The notes beneath the pieces were generated by a model. That model ran no database searches. It was not told the origin of the DNA and worked only from the letters and a program-made list of their open reading frames with translations. From JANPCX01 sp031431125 (GTDB taxonomy: Bacteria; Pseudomonadota; Gammaproteobacteria; Burkholderiales; Burkholderiaceae_C): a stretch of DNA of 52,166 bases. Location: the NCBI GenBank assembly GCA_031431125.1, contig JANPCX010000081.1, positions 1-52,166 on the forward strand. The letters are read 5' to 3'. Positions 8,894 through 17,028 of the stretch are shown here, one piece after another (the first letter of the stretch is position 1; each line of letters opens with the position of its first letter). The translations under genes and the position numbers were made by a program.

Positions 8894-9041
8894 CGGGTGC
8901 CATTCAACGTGATGCGTTTGTAGCCACGTCCCACTGGCCGGGGTGGCCCGCTTGGCACCAGCGGTCACGAATCAGGCGCGGATCAACAGCAAGTGCTCAT
9001 GTGGCCCAAAGAAGGAAACGATGGCGGGACAGTGCCGACGT

Positions 9042-9491
9042 TCAAACCTTCTCGGGTCGGTAACCCGCCGCATGCTCAGCGGTGTACTTGGCCAGCGGGC
9101 CGGCATGAATGGTCTCTAGGGTCAAGCGCTCGGCGCTGCCGAAATAAGCCTGAACCTGCATGGGCGGCGTTGTCGGATCATCCAGCGCTTGCACCAGCAG
9201 CGGCTCACGTGCATACCAAAGAGGCTCGTCTATTTGCTCGAGCACATCCATGCGCGCCAGGGTGTCGGCATCCACTGCAAACACCTCACCCACCACGCAC
9301 TCACCATCACCGGGCCGGTTCACCAACCACGGCACCTGGGTGGGCCCGATGAGGTAGAGCGGAAATTTTTGCACTGTCACAAACTCACCGGGTACACGGC
9401 TCCCGGTGTTGATGTGAAAGTTGGGGAAACCGGTTTTGAGGGTGCCGTAGACAAAGATGCGCGCAACCAGGCTGTGGGCAGATGGGTTCAT
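9042..9491 (-). CDS. Gamma-glutamylcyclotransferase-like (AIG2/GGCT fold) protein
   Basis: A 149-residue small cytoplasmic protein with the fold signature RIFVYGTLKTGFPN near the start. The candidate catalytic acidic region is MDVLEQIDEPLWYARE, and a C-terminal QAYFG strand follows. Family members cyclise gamma-glutamyl amines to release 5-oxoproline; the substrate here is unknown. Its ATG overlaps the stop of the DUF167 gene by 4 nt, so translation is probably coupled. It is the last gene of the channel-DUF167-GGCT unit. Confidence 0.8.
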   Translation of the reverse strand: MNPSAHSLVARIFVYGTLKTGFPNFHINTGSRVPGEFVTVQKFPLYLIGPTQVPWLVNRPGDGECVVGEVFAVDADTLARMDVLEQIDEPLWYAREPLLVQALDDPTTPPMQVQAYFGSAERLTLETIHAGPLAKYTAEHAAGYRPEKV

Positions 9492-9730
9492 GTTCGTATT
9501 CGTTCCTCGTCAACCACCACCCATTTCAAGCGCGCCGCTCCACCGACTTTGATGCGAAGCTTGGACTTGGCGCAACCCAATTCTCGCGCCACCAGGGCCA
9601 ACAACTCGGCATTGGCTTGGCCGTCCACCGGAGGTGCTTTGATTTGTGCGAGGTAGGTGCCGTCGTCCATGCGCTGCAATGTGCTGACGCGGGACTGGGG
9701 TTTGACTTTGACTTGAATCACCGTTGCCAC
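9488..9730 (-). CDS. DUF167/YggU family small protein
   Basis: An 80-residue protein matching the YggU/DUF167 pattern: VKVKPQSR at the N-terminus, then APPVDGQANAELL and LGCAKSKLRIKVGGAARLKWVVV. The fold is known from structures of homologues but the function is not. It starts at GTG 9730, three bases after the channel stop, and ends overlapping the next gene by 4 nt. That makes a compact three-gene transcription unit. Confidence 0.87.
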   Translation of the reverse strand: MATVIQVKVKPQSRVSTLQRMDDGTYLAQIKAPPVDGQANAELLALVARELGCAKSKLRIKVGGAARLKWVVVDEERIRT

Positions 9731-9733
9731 GCC

Positions 9734-10615
9734 TTACCCCCCATCGCGCTGCCACACCGGTAACTCCGCCCCGCAATCCCGGCAGAAACGATCCGAGGGT
9801 CCGTGGCCTTCGCTCAGGCAGTGGTGGCAAGTGCGGGTGGTCGGTTCGCGCGGCGTTTTTTGCGCGACGAACTCGGCGCTGACGATGCCCGTGGGCACGG
9901 CCAGGGTGCCCCAGCCCATGAGCATCATCAATGATGCAATCGCACGGCCCAGATCCGTTTTGGGGGTGATGTCGCCAAAGCCCACGGTGGTCATGGTGGT
10001 GATGGCCCAGTAGACGCTGGTGGGTATGCTGGTGAATCCATTGGCGGGGCCTTCCACCACATACATCAAGGTGCCCATGATGAGGGCGACCATGACGACA
10101 AAACTCAAGAACACGGTGATCTTGCGGCGCGACGCGCTCAGGGCGCGGCCCAGGGCGGCAAACTCCTGCACATAAGCACCCAGCTTCAAGATGCGGAACA
10201 AACGCAGCAAGCGCAGGATGCGCACATCAATCAGTGCATGCAGACCGGGGAAGAAGATGGCCAGGTAGGTGGGCAGCACCGCGATCAAATCAATCACGCC
10301 GAAAAAACTGCGTGCATACCGCGTTGGATGCCGCACGCAGGCCAAACGGGCGATGTATTCCAAGGTAAAGGCGGCGGTGAAGGTCCATTCCAGCGTGGTG
10401 AACAGCGATTCGTACTTCGCATGGATGGGTTCAATGCTGTCCAGCACCACCACGGCCACGCTGGCCAGGATGAAAGCGATCAACAGCAAATCAAACAGCC
10501 TTCCGGCGCGCGTATCCGCTTCAAAAATGATGGTGTAAAGGCGCAAACGCCAGCCGGACAAGGGGCGGCCGAAACGTTGAGCTTCAATGGGGACTGGAGG
10601 AGAAACAGTGTTCAT
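9734..10615 (-). CDS. Voltage-gated-type ion channel with C-terminal zinc ribbon
   Basis: A 293-residue six-helix ion transporter. It has an S4-like Arg-rich helix (DVRILRLLRLFRILKLG), a pore loop with potassium selectivity filter TTVGFGD (residues about 208-214), and an S6 helix. After S6 comes a short cytoplasmic tail with two Cys pairs (CHHC ... CRDC), a zinc-ribbon-like module. ATG 10615 is chosen; the open frame runs on to 10729, but that part lies in a dispersed repeat and adds a non-membrane leader. No clear ribosome binding site is seen. It probably conducts potassium. Confidence 0.86.
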   Translation of the reverse strand: MNTVSPPVPIEAQRFGRPLSGWRLRLYTIIFEADTRAGRLFDLLLIAFILASVAVVVLDSIEPIHAKYESLFTTLEWTFTAAFTLEYIARLACVRHPTRYARSFFGVIDLIAVLPTYLAIFFPGLHALIDVRILRLLRLFRILKLGAYVQEFAALGRALSASRRKITVFLSFVVMVALIMGTLMYVVEGPANGFTSIPTSVYWAITTMTTVGFGDITPKTDLGRAIASLMMLMGWGTLAVPTGIVSAEFVAQKTPREPTTRTCHHCLSEGHGPSDRFCRDCGAELPVWQRDGG

Positions 10616-10640
10616 CGCAGCAATGGTAGTTGGCCAGCCA

Positions 10641-10734
10641 GCATATTTCACCAGGTTGCTTTCCTTGAGTCCCGCAACATCGCATGAAAGCTTGCTTTGG
10701 TGGCTACGAGTGCCAAATCCAATGTGCACTGAGC
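10641..10734. repeat. Dispersed 94-bp repeat, copy 1
   Basis: This segment (GCATATTTCACCAGG ... GCACTGAGC) aligns without gaps to 33508-33601 in the same orientation. By eye about 80 of 94 positions match. It sits just upstream of the ion-channel start and accounts for the spurious N-terminal extension of that reading frame. It has no convincing coding content. Confidence 0.85.
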
Positions 10735-10762
10735 GATGGACCTTTTAGCCCGGCTTAGAAGG

Positions 10763-11447
10763 AATGGCACTTACTTAAGCGATTTACCCTCTCTCCCAGA
10801 GGGAGAGGGAGCAAAGACAGCTGATCCTGTTATTGATGCGGCCCCTTGAAGTCTGAACTGCCAGTCTGGGCGAGACCATCGTTTGGTGGAGGAAAGCCGT
10901 TGTTTGAAGCACCGCGCCGGGAATTCGCCCCGGCAGGGCGACTTACTTTCTTGCTGGTGCAAGAAAGTAGGCAAAGAAGCACCTGAACACCAGCCTATTT
11001 GGGCAGAGGTGGTTTGATTCTGGAGCACAGACGTGGGGTCTGGATTCGACCCGTGGCCACTGGCCCTCGGGCGACGTTTTCTCGGCGTCTTGTCCAAACA
11101 CTGCGAAACGCCACGAGCCCCTGGCCTGCCAAGAGATGCGGCAGACGCGTTCAACGCTTGGTGCGACAAGCCACCGAGAAAACGTCGCCCGAGGGCTTGT
11201 GGTGCCAAGCCGAACCAGAGCATCCACCCCGATCCCGGTTCGATCCGTCACCACTCAAATAGTCTGGTGTTGAGGTGCTTCTTTGGTGACTTTCTTGCAC
11301 CAGCAAGAAAGTTACTCGGCTTGCCGGGCCGAAACCCGGCGCAGTGCTTCAAGTCAACGCTGCCGTCCACCGGGGCTCCCTTGCGAGAGACTCAACCAGT
11401 CCGGCAGTTAAAACTTCAAGGCGCCGCATCAGTAAGTAAGTGCCATT
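10763..11447. repeat. Giant imperfect palindrome, about 685 bp
   Basis: The two halves are reverse complements over about 300 bp each, centred near 11130. Clear matched segments are 10763-10777 with 11433-11447 (AATGGCACTTACTTA), 10834-10875 with about 11390-11431, 10946-11000 with 11258-11312 (each holding a TTTCTTGCTGGTGCAAGAAA hairpin), and a perfect 22-bp pair 11064-11085 with 11174-11195. The left arm has about 55 extra bases (10778-10833) including CTCTCCCAGAGGGAGAG. Open frames on both strands encode mirrored peptides such as RCFFAYFLAPARK and RCFFGDFLAPARK, and I treat them as non-genes. It fills the space between the channel and metW. Confidence 0.88.
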
Positions 11448-11516
11448 CGTCTTAGAAGATCGACCGACACAAGCAACACCCACCACAAACTCACATGGCC
11501 TCAATCCAGGATTTGC

Positions 11517-12104
11517 CTAAGCATCCCGCTCAAACTTGAACACCGCCACACTGGCCCTGAAGTTCGGCCACAGCCGCACCGCCTGGCCGTCTTGGATGCC
11601 GAAGGCGTCCAGGATGCGCAGGCCGCATTGGCGGGCCAGCACGTCAAAGTCCGCAAAAGTACTGACGCGGATGTTGGGTGTGTCGTACCACTGGTAGGGC
11701 AGCACCTTGGTCACCGGCATGCGGCCGCGGGCCACGCTGACACGGTTGGGCCAATGGGCGAAGTTGGGGAAACTGACGATGCCGATACGCCCCACACGCG
11801 CCGTCTCTTTGAGCATGCGTTCGGTGTTGCGCAGGTGTTGCATGGTGTCGAGTTGCAGCACCACGTCAAAACTTTGGTCGTCGAAGATGTTCAGGCCTTC
11901 TTCCAGGTTGAGCTGAATCACGTTCACGCCGCGCTTGGTGCAGGCCAGCACATTGGCGTCGTCGAGCTCAATGCCGTAGCCGCTGCACTTTTGATGGGTG
12001 GTCAAGTGCCCGAGCAGCTCACCACTGCCGCAGCCGAGGTCGAGCACGCGTGACTTCGCAGGCACCAAATCGGCGATCAACTTCATGGTCGCGGTGCTGC
12101 TCAT
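11517..12104 (-). CDS. metW: MetW methyltransferase-like methionine biosynthesis protein
   Basis: A 195-residue Rossmann-fold protein with SAM-binding motif VLDLGCGSGELL (residues about 19-30) and the characteristic MetW stretch SFPNFAHWPNRV. MetW partners MetX in proteobacteria and is needed for its full activity; a methyltransferase reaction is not established. The start ATG overlaps the metX stop by 4 nt (ATGA), so the two are translationally coupled. Downstream, the transcript would run into the giant palindrome. Confidence 0.94.
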   Translation of the reverse strand: MSSTATMKLIADLVPAKSRVLDLGCGSGELLGHLTTHQKCSGYGIELDDANVLACTKRGVNVIQLNLEEGLNIFDDQSFDVVLQLDTMQHLRNTERMLKETARVGRIGIVSFPNFAHWPNRVSVARGRMPVTKVLPYQWYDTPNIRVSTFADFDVLARQCGLRILDAFGIQDGQAVRLWPNFRASVAVFKFERDA

Positions 12105-13240
12105 GTCAGCTCCTTGGCCATGTTGTCAAAGCAGGCTCCCAGCACGCCGTGGTAACGCGCATCATCCAGCAAGAAAGCATCGTGGCCATGGGGGGCTGCA
12201 ATCTCGGCGTAACTCACGTCGCGCTGGTTGTCGAGCAAGGCTTTGACGATTTCACGCGAGCGTGCGGGCGAAAAACGCCAGTCGGTGGTGAAGCTGACCA
12301 ATTGAAATTTGCAGGTGGCCGCCGCGAAGGCGGCACTCAAGTTGCCAGCAAACGCACGCGCCGGGTCGAAGTAGTCCAGGGCGCGGGTGATGAGCAAATA
12401 GGTGTTGGCGTCGAAGTAGTCGCTGAACTTGTCGCCTTGGTGGCGCAGGTAACTTTCAATTTCAAATTCGATGTCTTGGGTGGTGTAACCCGGTTGGCCG
12501 TTACGCAAGGTGCGGCCAAACTTGGCCTCCATCGCGTCGTCACTCAAATAGGTGATGTGGCCAATCATGCGGGCCACACGCAGGCCTCGGCGCGGAATGG
12601 CCGCTTGGGCTTGGTAGTGGCCCCTGTGGAATTCGGGGTCGGTGATGATCGCGCGCCGCGCCACCTCGTTGAACGCAATGTTTTGCGCTGACAAATTCGG
12701 TGCGGTGGCCACGGCCACGCAGTGGCGCAAGCGCTTCGGGTAACGCAGTGACCAACTCAGTGCCTGCATGCCGCCCAAGCTGCCACCGAGCACCGCAGCG
12801 AGTTGCTGGATGCCAAGGGCGTCCAGCAAACGCGCTTGCGCGTCCACCCAATCTTCCACCGTGACCACCGGGAAGTCAGCGCCGTAAATGCGACCGGTGG
12901 CCGGGTTGACATGCATGGGCCCGGTCGAACCAAAACACGAGCCGGGGTTGTTCACGCCGATGACGAAAAAACGGTTGGTGTCCAGCGGTTTGCCTGGCCC
13001 CACCAGGTTGTCCCACCAGCCTTCGCTTTTGGCTTGGCCTGCATAGGTGCCCGCCACATGGTGGCTGGCGTTCAAGGCATGGCAGACCAACACCGCATTG
13101 CTTTTGTCGGCGTTGAGCTGGCCGTAGGTTTCGTACACCAAGGTGTAGTCGGCCAGCTGCGCACCACTTTGCAGTGGCAACGGTGCGTCGAAGTGCCGAC
13201 TTTGTGGCGTCACATGGCCAATGGAAGCAGCGGTGGACAA
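12101..13240 (-). CDS. metX: Homoserine O-acyltransferase MetX
   Basis: A 379-residue alpha/beta-hydrolase-fold enzyme that acylates homoserine, the committed step of methionine synthesis. It has the nucleophile motif GGSLGGMQA, the Asp in TTDWRFSP and the His in PHGHDAF. Other family signatures are VCHALNASHH and NPGSCFGSTGP. Acetyl- versus succinyl-CoA use cannot be told by eye. TTG 13240 is chosen: it follows GGGGAAAG closely and gives the usual length and N-terminus. The frame stays open to 13405, but that extension crosses the riboswitch and terminator and cannot be the real start. It is probably repressed by SAM. Confidence 0.93.
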   Translation of the reverse strand: MSTAASIGHVTPQSRHFDAPLPLQSGAQLADYTLVYETYGQLNADKSNAVLVCHALNASHHVAGTYAGQAKSEGWWDNLVGPGKPLDTNRFFVIGVNNPGSCFGSTGPMHVNPATGRIYGADFPVVTVEDWVDAQARLLDALGIQQLAAVLGGSLGGMQALSWSLRYPKRLRHCVAVATAPNLSAQNIAFNEVARRAIITDPEFHRGHYQAQAAIPRRGLRVARMIGHITYLSDDAMEAKFGRTLRNGQPGYTTQDIEFEIESYLRHQGDKFSDYFDANTYLLITRALDYFDPARAFAGNLSAAFAAATCKFQLVSFTTDWRFSPARSREIVKALLDNQRDVSYAEIAAPHGHDAFLLDDARYHGVLGACFDNMAKELT

Positions 13241-13251
13241 ACTCTTTCCCC

Positions 13252-13300
13252 AAAGAAAAACCCGGCTTGTCTTGCATGAATGCTGCAAGGAGCCGGGTGT
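13252..13300 (-). terminator. Rho-independent terminator/attenuator in the metX leader
   Basis: Read on the minus strand, ACCCGGCT pairs with AGCCGGGT, with an inner CTTGCA/TGCAAG stem, and is followed by TTTTTCTTT. It lies between the SAM-II aptamer and the metX start. This is the expected layout for transcription attenuation of metXW when SAM is bound. Confidence 0.8.
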
Positions 13301-13307
13301 TTGACCT

Positions 13308-13362
13308 GGTCTCTTTAGCTGCATTTTTATAGCGCCCGCAAGCCGGAACAAATCAGCGCTGG
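13308..13362 (-). ncRNA. SAM-II-type riboswitch upstream of metX
   Basis: On the minus strand the leader reads AGCGCTGATTT, then CCGGCTTGCGGGCGCTATAA, then AAATGCAGCTAAAGAGACC. This matches the remembered SAM-II aptamer order: P1 strand, conserved GCUGAUUU loop, P1 return strand GCGC, then the AUGNAGCUAAA pseudoknot segment. P1 pairs AGCGC with GCGCT. SAM-II aptamers control met genes, commonly metX. Most are thought to act on translation; here a terminator hairpin begins about 8 nt after the aptamer. Confidence 0.88.
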
Positions 13363-13367
13363 AAGCA

Positions 13368-13373
13368 AGTATA
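13368..13373 (-). promoter_or_regulatory. Likely -10 element of the metX leader promoter
   Basis: TATACT on the minus strand lies about 6-7 nt before the 5' end of the SAM-II aptamer, so transcription should begin at or near its first base. No strong -35 hexamer is visible about 17 nt upstream. Confidence 0.55.
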
Positions 13374-13487
13374 ACGAGGGGTCGACCGTGCTGGCGAAAG
13401 CTCAACGTTCTGGAAACTACGAAGCAGCTGCCGCGGCTGGCCCGCTACCATCCCCGCTTTGCCTGAAGTCGACCACAAGAGGCCCCC

Positions 13488-15119
13488 ATGTTCAATTGGC
13501 TCAATCATTTGGATCAGCACGTGCCGGTGCGCTACAGCACTTGGTTTTTGTGTGCCGTTGGTTTTTTGTTGTGTACCTTCACCTGGGTGGCGTTTGACCA
13601 ATGGGGCGGTTGGGCGCTGCTGTTCTTGTTCTTGGTGGGTTTGGGGTTTCGTGACACCAGGCAAACAAGGCATGCTGTTTTGCGCAACTATCCCGTCATT
13701 GGCCACATGCGTTTTCTGCTGGAATTCATTCGGCCCGAGATGCGCCAGTACTTCATTGAAGGCGACAACGAGGCCGCGCCTTTCTCGCGCCAGCAGCGTT
13801 CCTTGGTTTACCAGCGCGCCAAGGGTGATCCTGACAAAAGGCCTTTCGGCACGCAAAAAGACGTGGGCGGTGTGGGTTATGAGTGGATCAACCACTCGGT
13901 GGCACCCACCCACATTGCCAGCCACGATTTCCGTGTCGTGATCGGGGCAAGCCGGCTCCAGCCCTACAGCGCCAGCATCTTCAATATTTCGGCGATGAGT
14001 TTTGGGGCGCTCAGCGCCAATGCCATCTTGGCGCTGAACACTGGAGCCAAACGCGGCAACTTTGCGCACGACACCGGCGAGGGCTCTATCAGCCGCCACC
14101 ACCGCGCCAATGGCGGCGACTTGATCTGGGAAATCGGTTCCGGCTACTTTGGCTGCCGTCGCGATGACGGCGGCTTTGACGAGGAAAAGTTCACCGCCAA
14201 CGCGCGCGATCCGCAGGTGAAGATGATCGAGCTCAAACTCAGCCAAGGCGCCAAACCCGGCCATGGCGGCGTGCTTCCCGGCCCCAAGGTGACGCCAGAA
14301 ATTGCCGAAGCGCGCGGCGTGCCGGCCTGGCAAGACTGTGTTTCGCCTGCCAGCCACAGTGCGTTTTCCACGCCCATCGAGATGATGCAGTTCATTGCCA
14401 AACTGCGCGACCTGTCTGGCGGCAAACCCACAGGGTTCAAGCTGTGCATCGGCCACCCCTGGGAATGGTTTGCCATGGCCAAAGCGATGGTGGTCACTGG
14501 TATCACGCCCGACTTCATCGTGGTCGATGGTGGCGAGGGCGGCACCGGCGCTGCGCCGCTGGAGTTCACCGACCATGTGGGTGCACCGCTGCAAGAGGGG
14601 CTTTTGCTGGTGCATAACACGCTGGTGGGCTTGAACTTGCGCTCGCAAATCAAAATCGGCTGCGCGGGCAAAGTCATCAGCGCCTTCGACATTGCCCGCC
14701 TGATGGCCTTGGGTGCGGACTGGTGCAACTCAGCGCGTGGCTTCATGTTTGCCCTGGGCTGTATTCAAGCCCAAACCTGCCACACCGGCCACTGCCCCAC
14801 GGGCGTGACCACCCAAGACGCCGAACGTCAAAAAGCCCTGGTGGTGCCGAGCAAAGGGGAGCGTGTTTACCAGTTCCATCAACAAACACTGATGGCCTTG
14901 AGAGAGCTGGTTCAGGCGGCCGGCTTGCAACATCCGCAAGACATCAGCGCCTCCCACATCGTGCGCCGCACCGGCGAGAACAGTGTCAAGCTGCTGGCCA
15001 ACTTGCTGCCCTTTGTGCAACCCGGCTCGCTCTTACAAGGAGAGCCGCCGCACCAGGTGTTCCGTGTCTATTGGCCGATGGCGCAGGCGGAGAGTTTTGG
15101 TGTCAAAGCTGCCGGTTGA
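13488..15119 (+). CDS. FMN-binding glutamate-synthase-family protein, membrane-anchored
   Basis: A 543-residue protein with one or two N-terminal membrane helices (about 18-60) followed by the FMN/iron-sulfur synthase domain of glutamate synthase. It has VDGGEGGTGAAPLEF for FMN binding and GCIQAQTCHTGHCPTGV (residues about 424-440) for the 3Fe-4S cluster. It lacks the amidotransferase and C-terminal beta-helix domains of full GltB. Such stand-alone proteins are common in proteobacteria and their reaction is not settled. ATG 13488 gives the usual membrane-anchored form. It diverges from metX. Confidence 0.88.
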   Translation: MFNWLNHLDQHVPVRYSTWFLCAVGFLLCTFTWVAFDQWGGWALLFLFLVGLGFRDTRQTRHAVLRNYPVIGHMRFLLEFIRPEMRQYFIEGDNEAAPFSRQQRSLVYQRAKGDPDKRPFGTQKDVGGVGYEWINHSVAPTHIASHDFRVVIGASRLQPYSASIFNISAMSFGALSANAILALNTGAKRGNFAHDTGEGSISRHHRANGGDLIWEIGSGYFGCRRDDGGFDEEKFTANARDPQVKMIELKLSQGAKPGHGGVLPGPKVTPEIAEARGVPAWQDCVSPASHSAFSTPIEMMQFIAKLRDLSGGKPTGFKLCIGHPWEWFAMAKAMVVTGITPDFIVVDGGEGGTGAAPLEFTDHVGAPLQEGLLLVHNTLVGLNLRSQIKIGCAGKVISAFDIARLMALGADWCNSARGFMFALGCIQAQTCHTGHCPTGVTTQDAERQKALVVPSKGERVYQFHQQTLMALRELVQAAGLQHPQDISASHIVRRTGENSVKLLANLLPFVQPGSLLQGEPPHQVFRVYWPMAQAESFGVKAAG

Positions 15120-15136
15120 TCGCCTCAAGCGCGGGT

Positions 15137-15766
15137 TCAGTGTCGTTTGAAGGTGGCCAAGAGCACTCCGGCGGCCACGAACAACCCGCCGAAGGTGCGG
15201 TTCATCACTCGAATGTGGGCGGGCGATTTGAGCAGCCGCAACAGCTTGGCGGCCAGCAGGGTGTAACCCGCCATCACCACCAAATCCGTGAAGCCCAAGG
15301 TGGCGGCAATCACCAGGTACTGCGGCGCCAAGGCGCGGCCCAGGTCCAAGAACTGCGGTACCACGGCCAATAAAAACACCGTTCCTTTGGGGTTGACCGC
15401 GTTGATCATCCAGCCCCGCAGCACCAGGGTGTGGCGTGCTACGGCGGGCGTATCACGGTTGTCCAAGGCCACCATGGGAACGGCCGGGGCGCGCCATTGT
15501 TTGATGCCGAGCCACACCAGGTAGGCCACGCCCAACCACTTCACCAGCGCAAAACCAAAAGTCGACGCCGCGATCAGCGCGCCCAGGCCCAGGCCCACGA
15601 CGACGATCTGCGTCCAAATGCCCAGCACCAGGCCGAAAGTCATGAAATAACCGTGTCTGAAACCATGGTTCAAACCGGCACTCATGGCGGCTACTGCACC
15701 CGCCCCTGGCGACAAGCTGATGGCCCAGGCAGCCAGAACAAAGGTAAGCCAGGTAGAGAGTTCCAT
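15137..15766 (-). CDS. LysE/RhtB family amino-acid exporter
   Basis: A 209-residue inner-membrane protein with about six helices. It starts MELSTWLTFVLAAWAISLSPGAGA, broken here only by naming the family motif SPGAGA, and has the conserved NPKG in WMINAVNPKGTVFLL. Members export amino acids or their analogues such as lysine, homoserine or threonine; the substrate is unknown. ATG 15766 gives the typical start; an in-frame ATG 51 nt upstream adds a hydrophilic leader. It converges on the FMN synthase-like gene with 17 bp between stops. Confidence 0.88.
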   Translation of the reverse strand: MELSTWLTFVLAAWAISLSPGAGAVAAMSAGLNHGFRHGYFMTFGLVLGIWTQIVVVGLGLGALIAASTFGFALVKWLGVAYLVWLGIKQWRAPAVPMVALDNRDTPAVARHTLVLRGWMINAVNPKGTVFLLAVVPQFLDLGRALAPQYLVIAATLGFTDLVVMAGYTLLAAKLLRLLKSPAHIRVMNRTFGGLFVAAGVLLATFKRH

Positions 15767-15972
15767 GGGTATCTTGATTGAATCAGCACCTGCGTGCGGA
15801 GGATTTTGGAGTGGCAATGCACCCTAACACAAGGGGGTGCCGAATTGACATCTGTGGGATGGCCCCGAACGCGGTGTAACGCCACACTGGCGCGGTCACA
15901 GGACGGTCACAGAAGCTGCGTAGAACCCGTCGGTGGACGCAACAACACCAACACCCCAACAGGAGGTCACGC

Positions 15973-17025
15973 ATGAACAAGGGCATCAACCTGCAAATCA
16001 GCGGTCACATTCAAGTGGCCCAGTTCTGGCCCGACGGCGAAAGCGACGCCGACACCACCAAACTGTTGGTGAGTGTGGGTCAAGACAGCTTCAAAGTGAA
16101 GATGCCGACTTCCGATGTACACGTACCCACACAAGCTTTTGACCATGCCTACCAACGCGGCGAGAAGAAACCCGATGGCAGCTTCAAACAAGACAAGTTG
16201 ATCAACGCCAAGGGCCAAATCACGGTGCGTTTGCAGCGTGTGGATGCACCCGAGTTGCATATTGCGCCCGGCCCCATCAAGGGCAAGTCTTTGGCGGGCA
16301 CGGGTTTGTTTTTGAAGTACCGGCAGCGTCAAGCTGAAACCGGAACCAACGCGCTGCGCCTCTTCCTGCGGAGCTTGGCCGATGTGCGCGGCTTGGTGCC
16401 CTGCACCTTTGACTCCAACCTGGGCGCCAACCAAGGCCCGGGTGATGTGGTGGACAAATATGGCCGTTTTGTCGGTGACCTTTGGGTCGGCAGCGGGCCC
16501 AATCCGGTGAACCTCAACCTGTGGTTGTTGGAACAAGGCTGGTGTGTGGTGGCGCTGTACGACAGCATGTTGGCCGATGAAATTGACACCACGCTCAAAG
16601 CCTGGCGCAAAGGCCGGGGCAAGGGCAGTCGCAAGATGTACCGCGCCAAGTTCGAACCCTTTGAAAACCTCGTCTTTCGCAAAAGCGGCTCGGCACTGGA
16701 AGACGAGGGCACGAAGAAATTCATCCACCCCAAGTACTTTCGCCGCTACATCACCTGGTTTGCGCACAGCAGCGCAGGCAATATCACCGGGGACTATGCC
16801 GACTACCTGGAGAGCAAGGGCGAAGAGGTGTATGAACTCAATGAGTTTGTGGCCGCGCTCAAGCAAGGCAAAACCAAGTCCACCCTCTACCCACTTTATG
16901 AGCGTGCCTTTGACGGCGACAAGGTGGGCTGGGCGCCCGAACGTTTCATCTTCCTGGAAGCGCCCTCCACCGTCTTCACCGACCAAGGCGGCGTGGAGCG
17001 CAAGCTGAGCAAGGCGGATTGGTAG
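15973..17025 (+). CDS. Staphylococcal-nuclease-like (SNase/TNase fold) protein
   Basis: A 350-residue protein with two SNase-like hallmarks: VRLQRVDAPELH (residues about 86-97), and DKYGRFVGDLWVG followed by VNLNLWLLEQGW (about 159-195). These match the Arg/Glu/Arg active-site region of thermonuclease. The stretch between them is longer than in the classic enzyme, and the last 150 residues are unrecognised. There is no signal peptide, so it probably acts in the cytoplasm. A strong AGGAGG lies 7 nt before the ATG. Nuclease activity is an inference. Confidence 0.62.
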   Translation: MNKGINLQISGHIQVAQFWPDGESDADTTKLLVSVGQDSFKVKMPTSDVHVPTQAFDHAYQRGEKKPDGSFKQDKLINAKGQITVRLQRVDAPELHIAPGPIKGKSLAGTGLFLKYRQRQAETGTNALRLFLRSLADVRGLVPCTFDSNLGANQGPGDVVDKYGRFVGDLWVGSGPNPVNLNLWLLEQGWCVVALYDSMLADEIDTTLKAWRKGRGKGSRKMYRAKFEPFENLVFRKSGSALEDEGTKKFIHPKYFRRYITWFAHSSAGNITGDYADYLESKGEEVYELNEFVAALKQGKTKSTLYPLYERAFDGDKVGWAPERFIFLEAPSTVFTDQGGVERKLSKADW

Positions 17026-17028
17026 GGG

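Noticed and set aside
10616..10729. N-terminal extension of the ion channel
   Set aside because: It lies in the 94-bp dispersed repeat and precedes the normal channel start; the extra residues are not membrane-like.
11033..11455. 140-codon and 103-codon frames on both strands in the palindrome
   Set aside because: They are mirror images created by the inverted halves and are rich in Arg/Pro/Ser. No start site or family supports translation.
13353..14648. 431-codon open frame on the minus strand
   Set aside because: It is antisense to the FMN glutamate-synthase-like gene, whose motifs are clear. The Ala/Gly/His-rich translation matches no family and reflects GC-biased codon positions.
16329..16733. 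Minus-strand frames within the nuclease-like gene
   Set aside because: No family pattern; the plus-strand gene has a strong ribosome binding site and coherent motifs.
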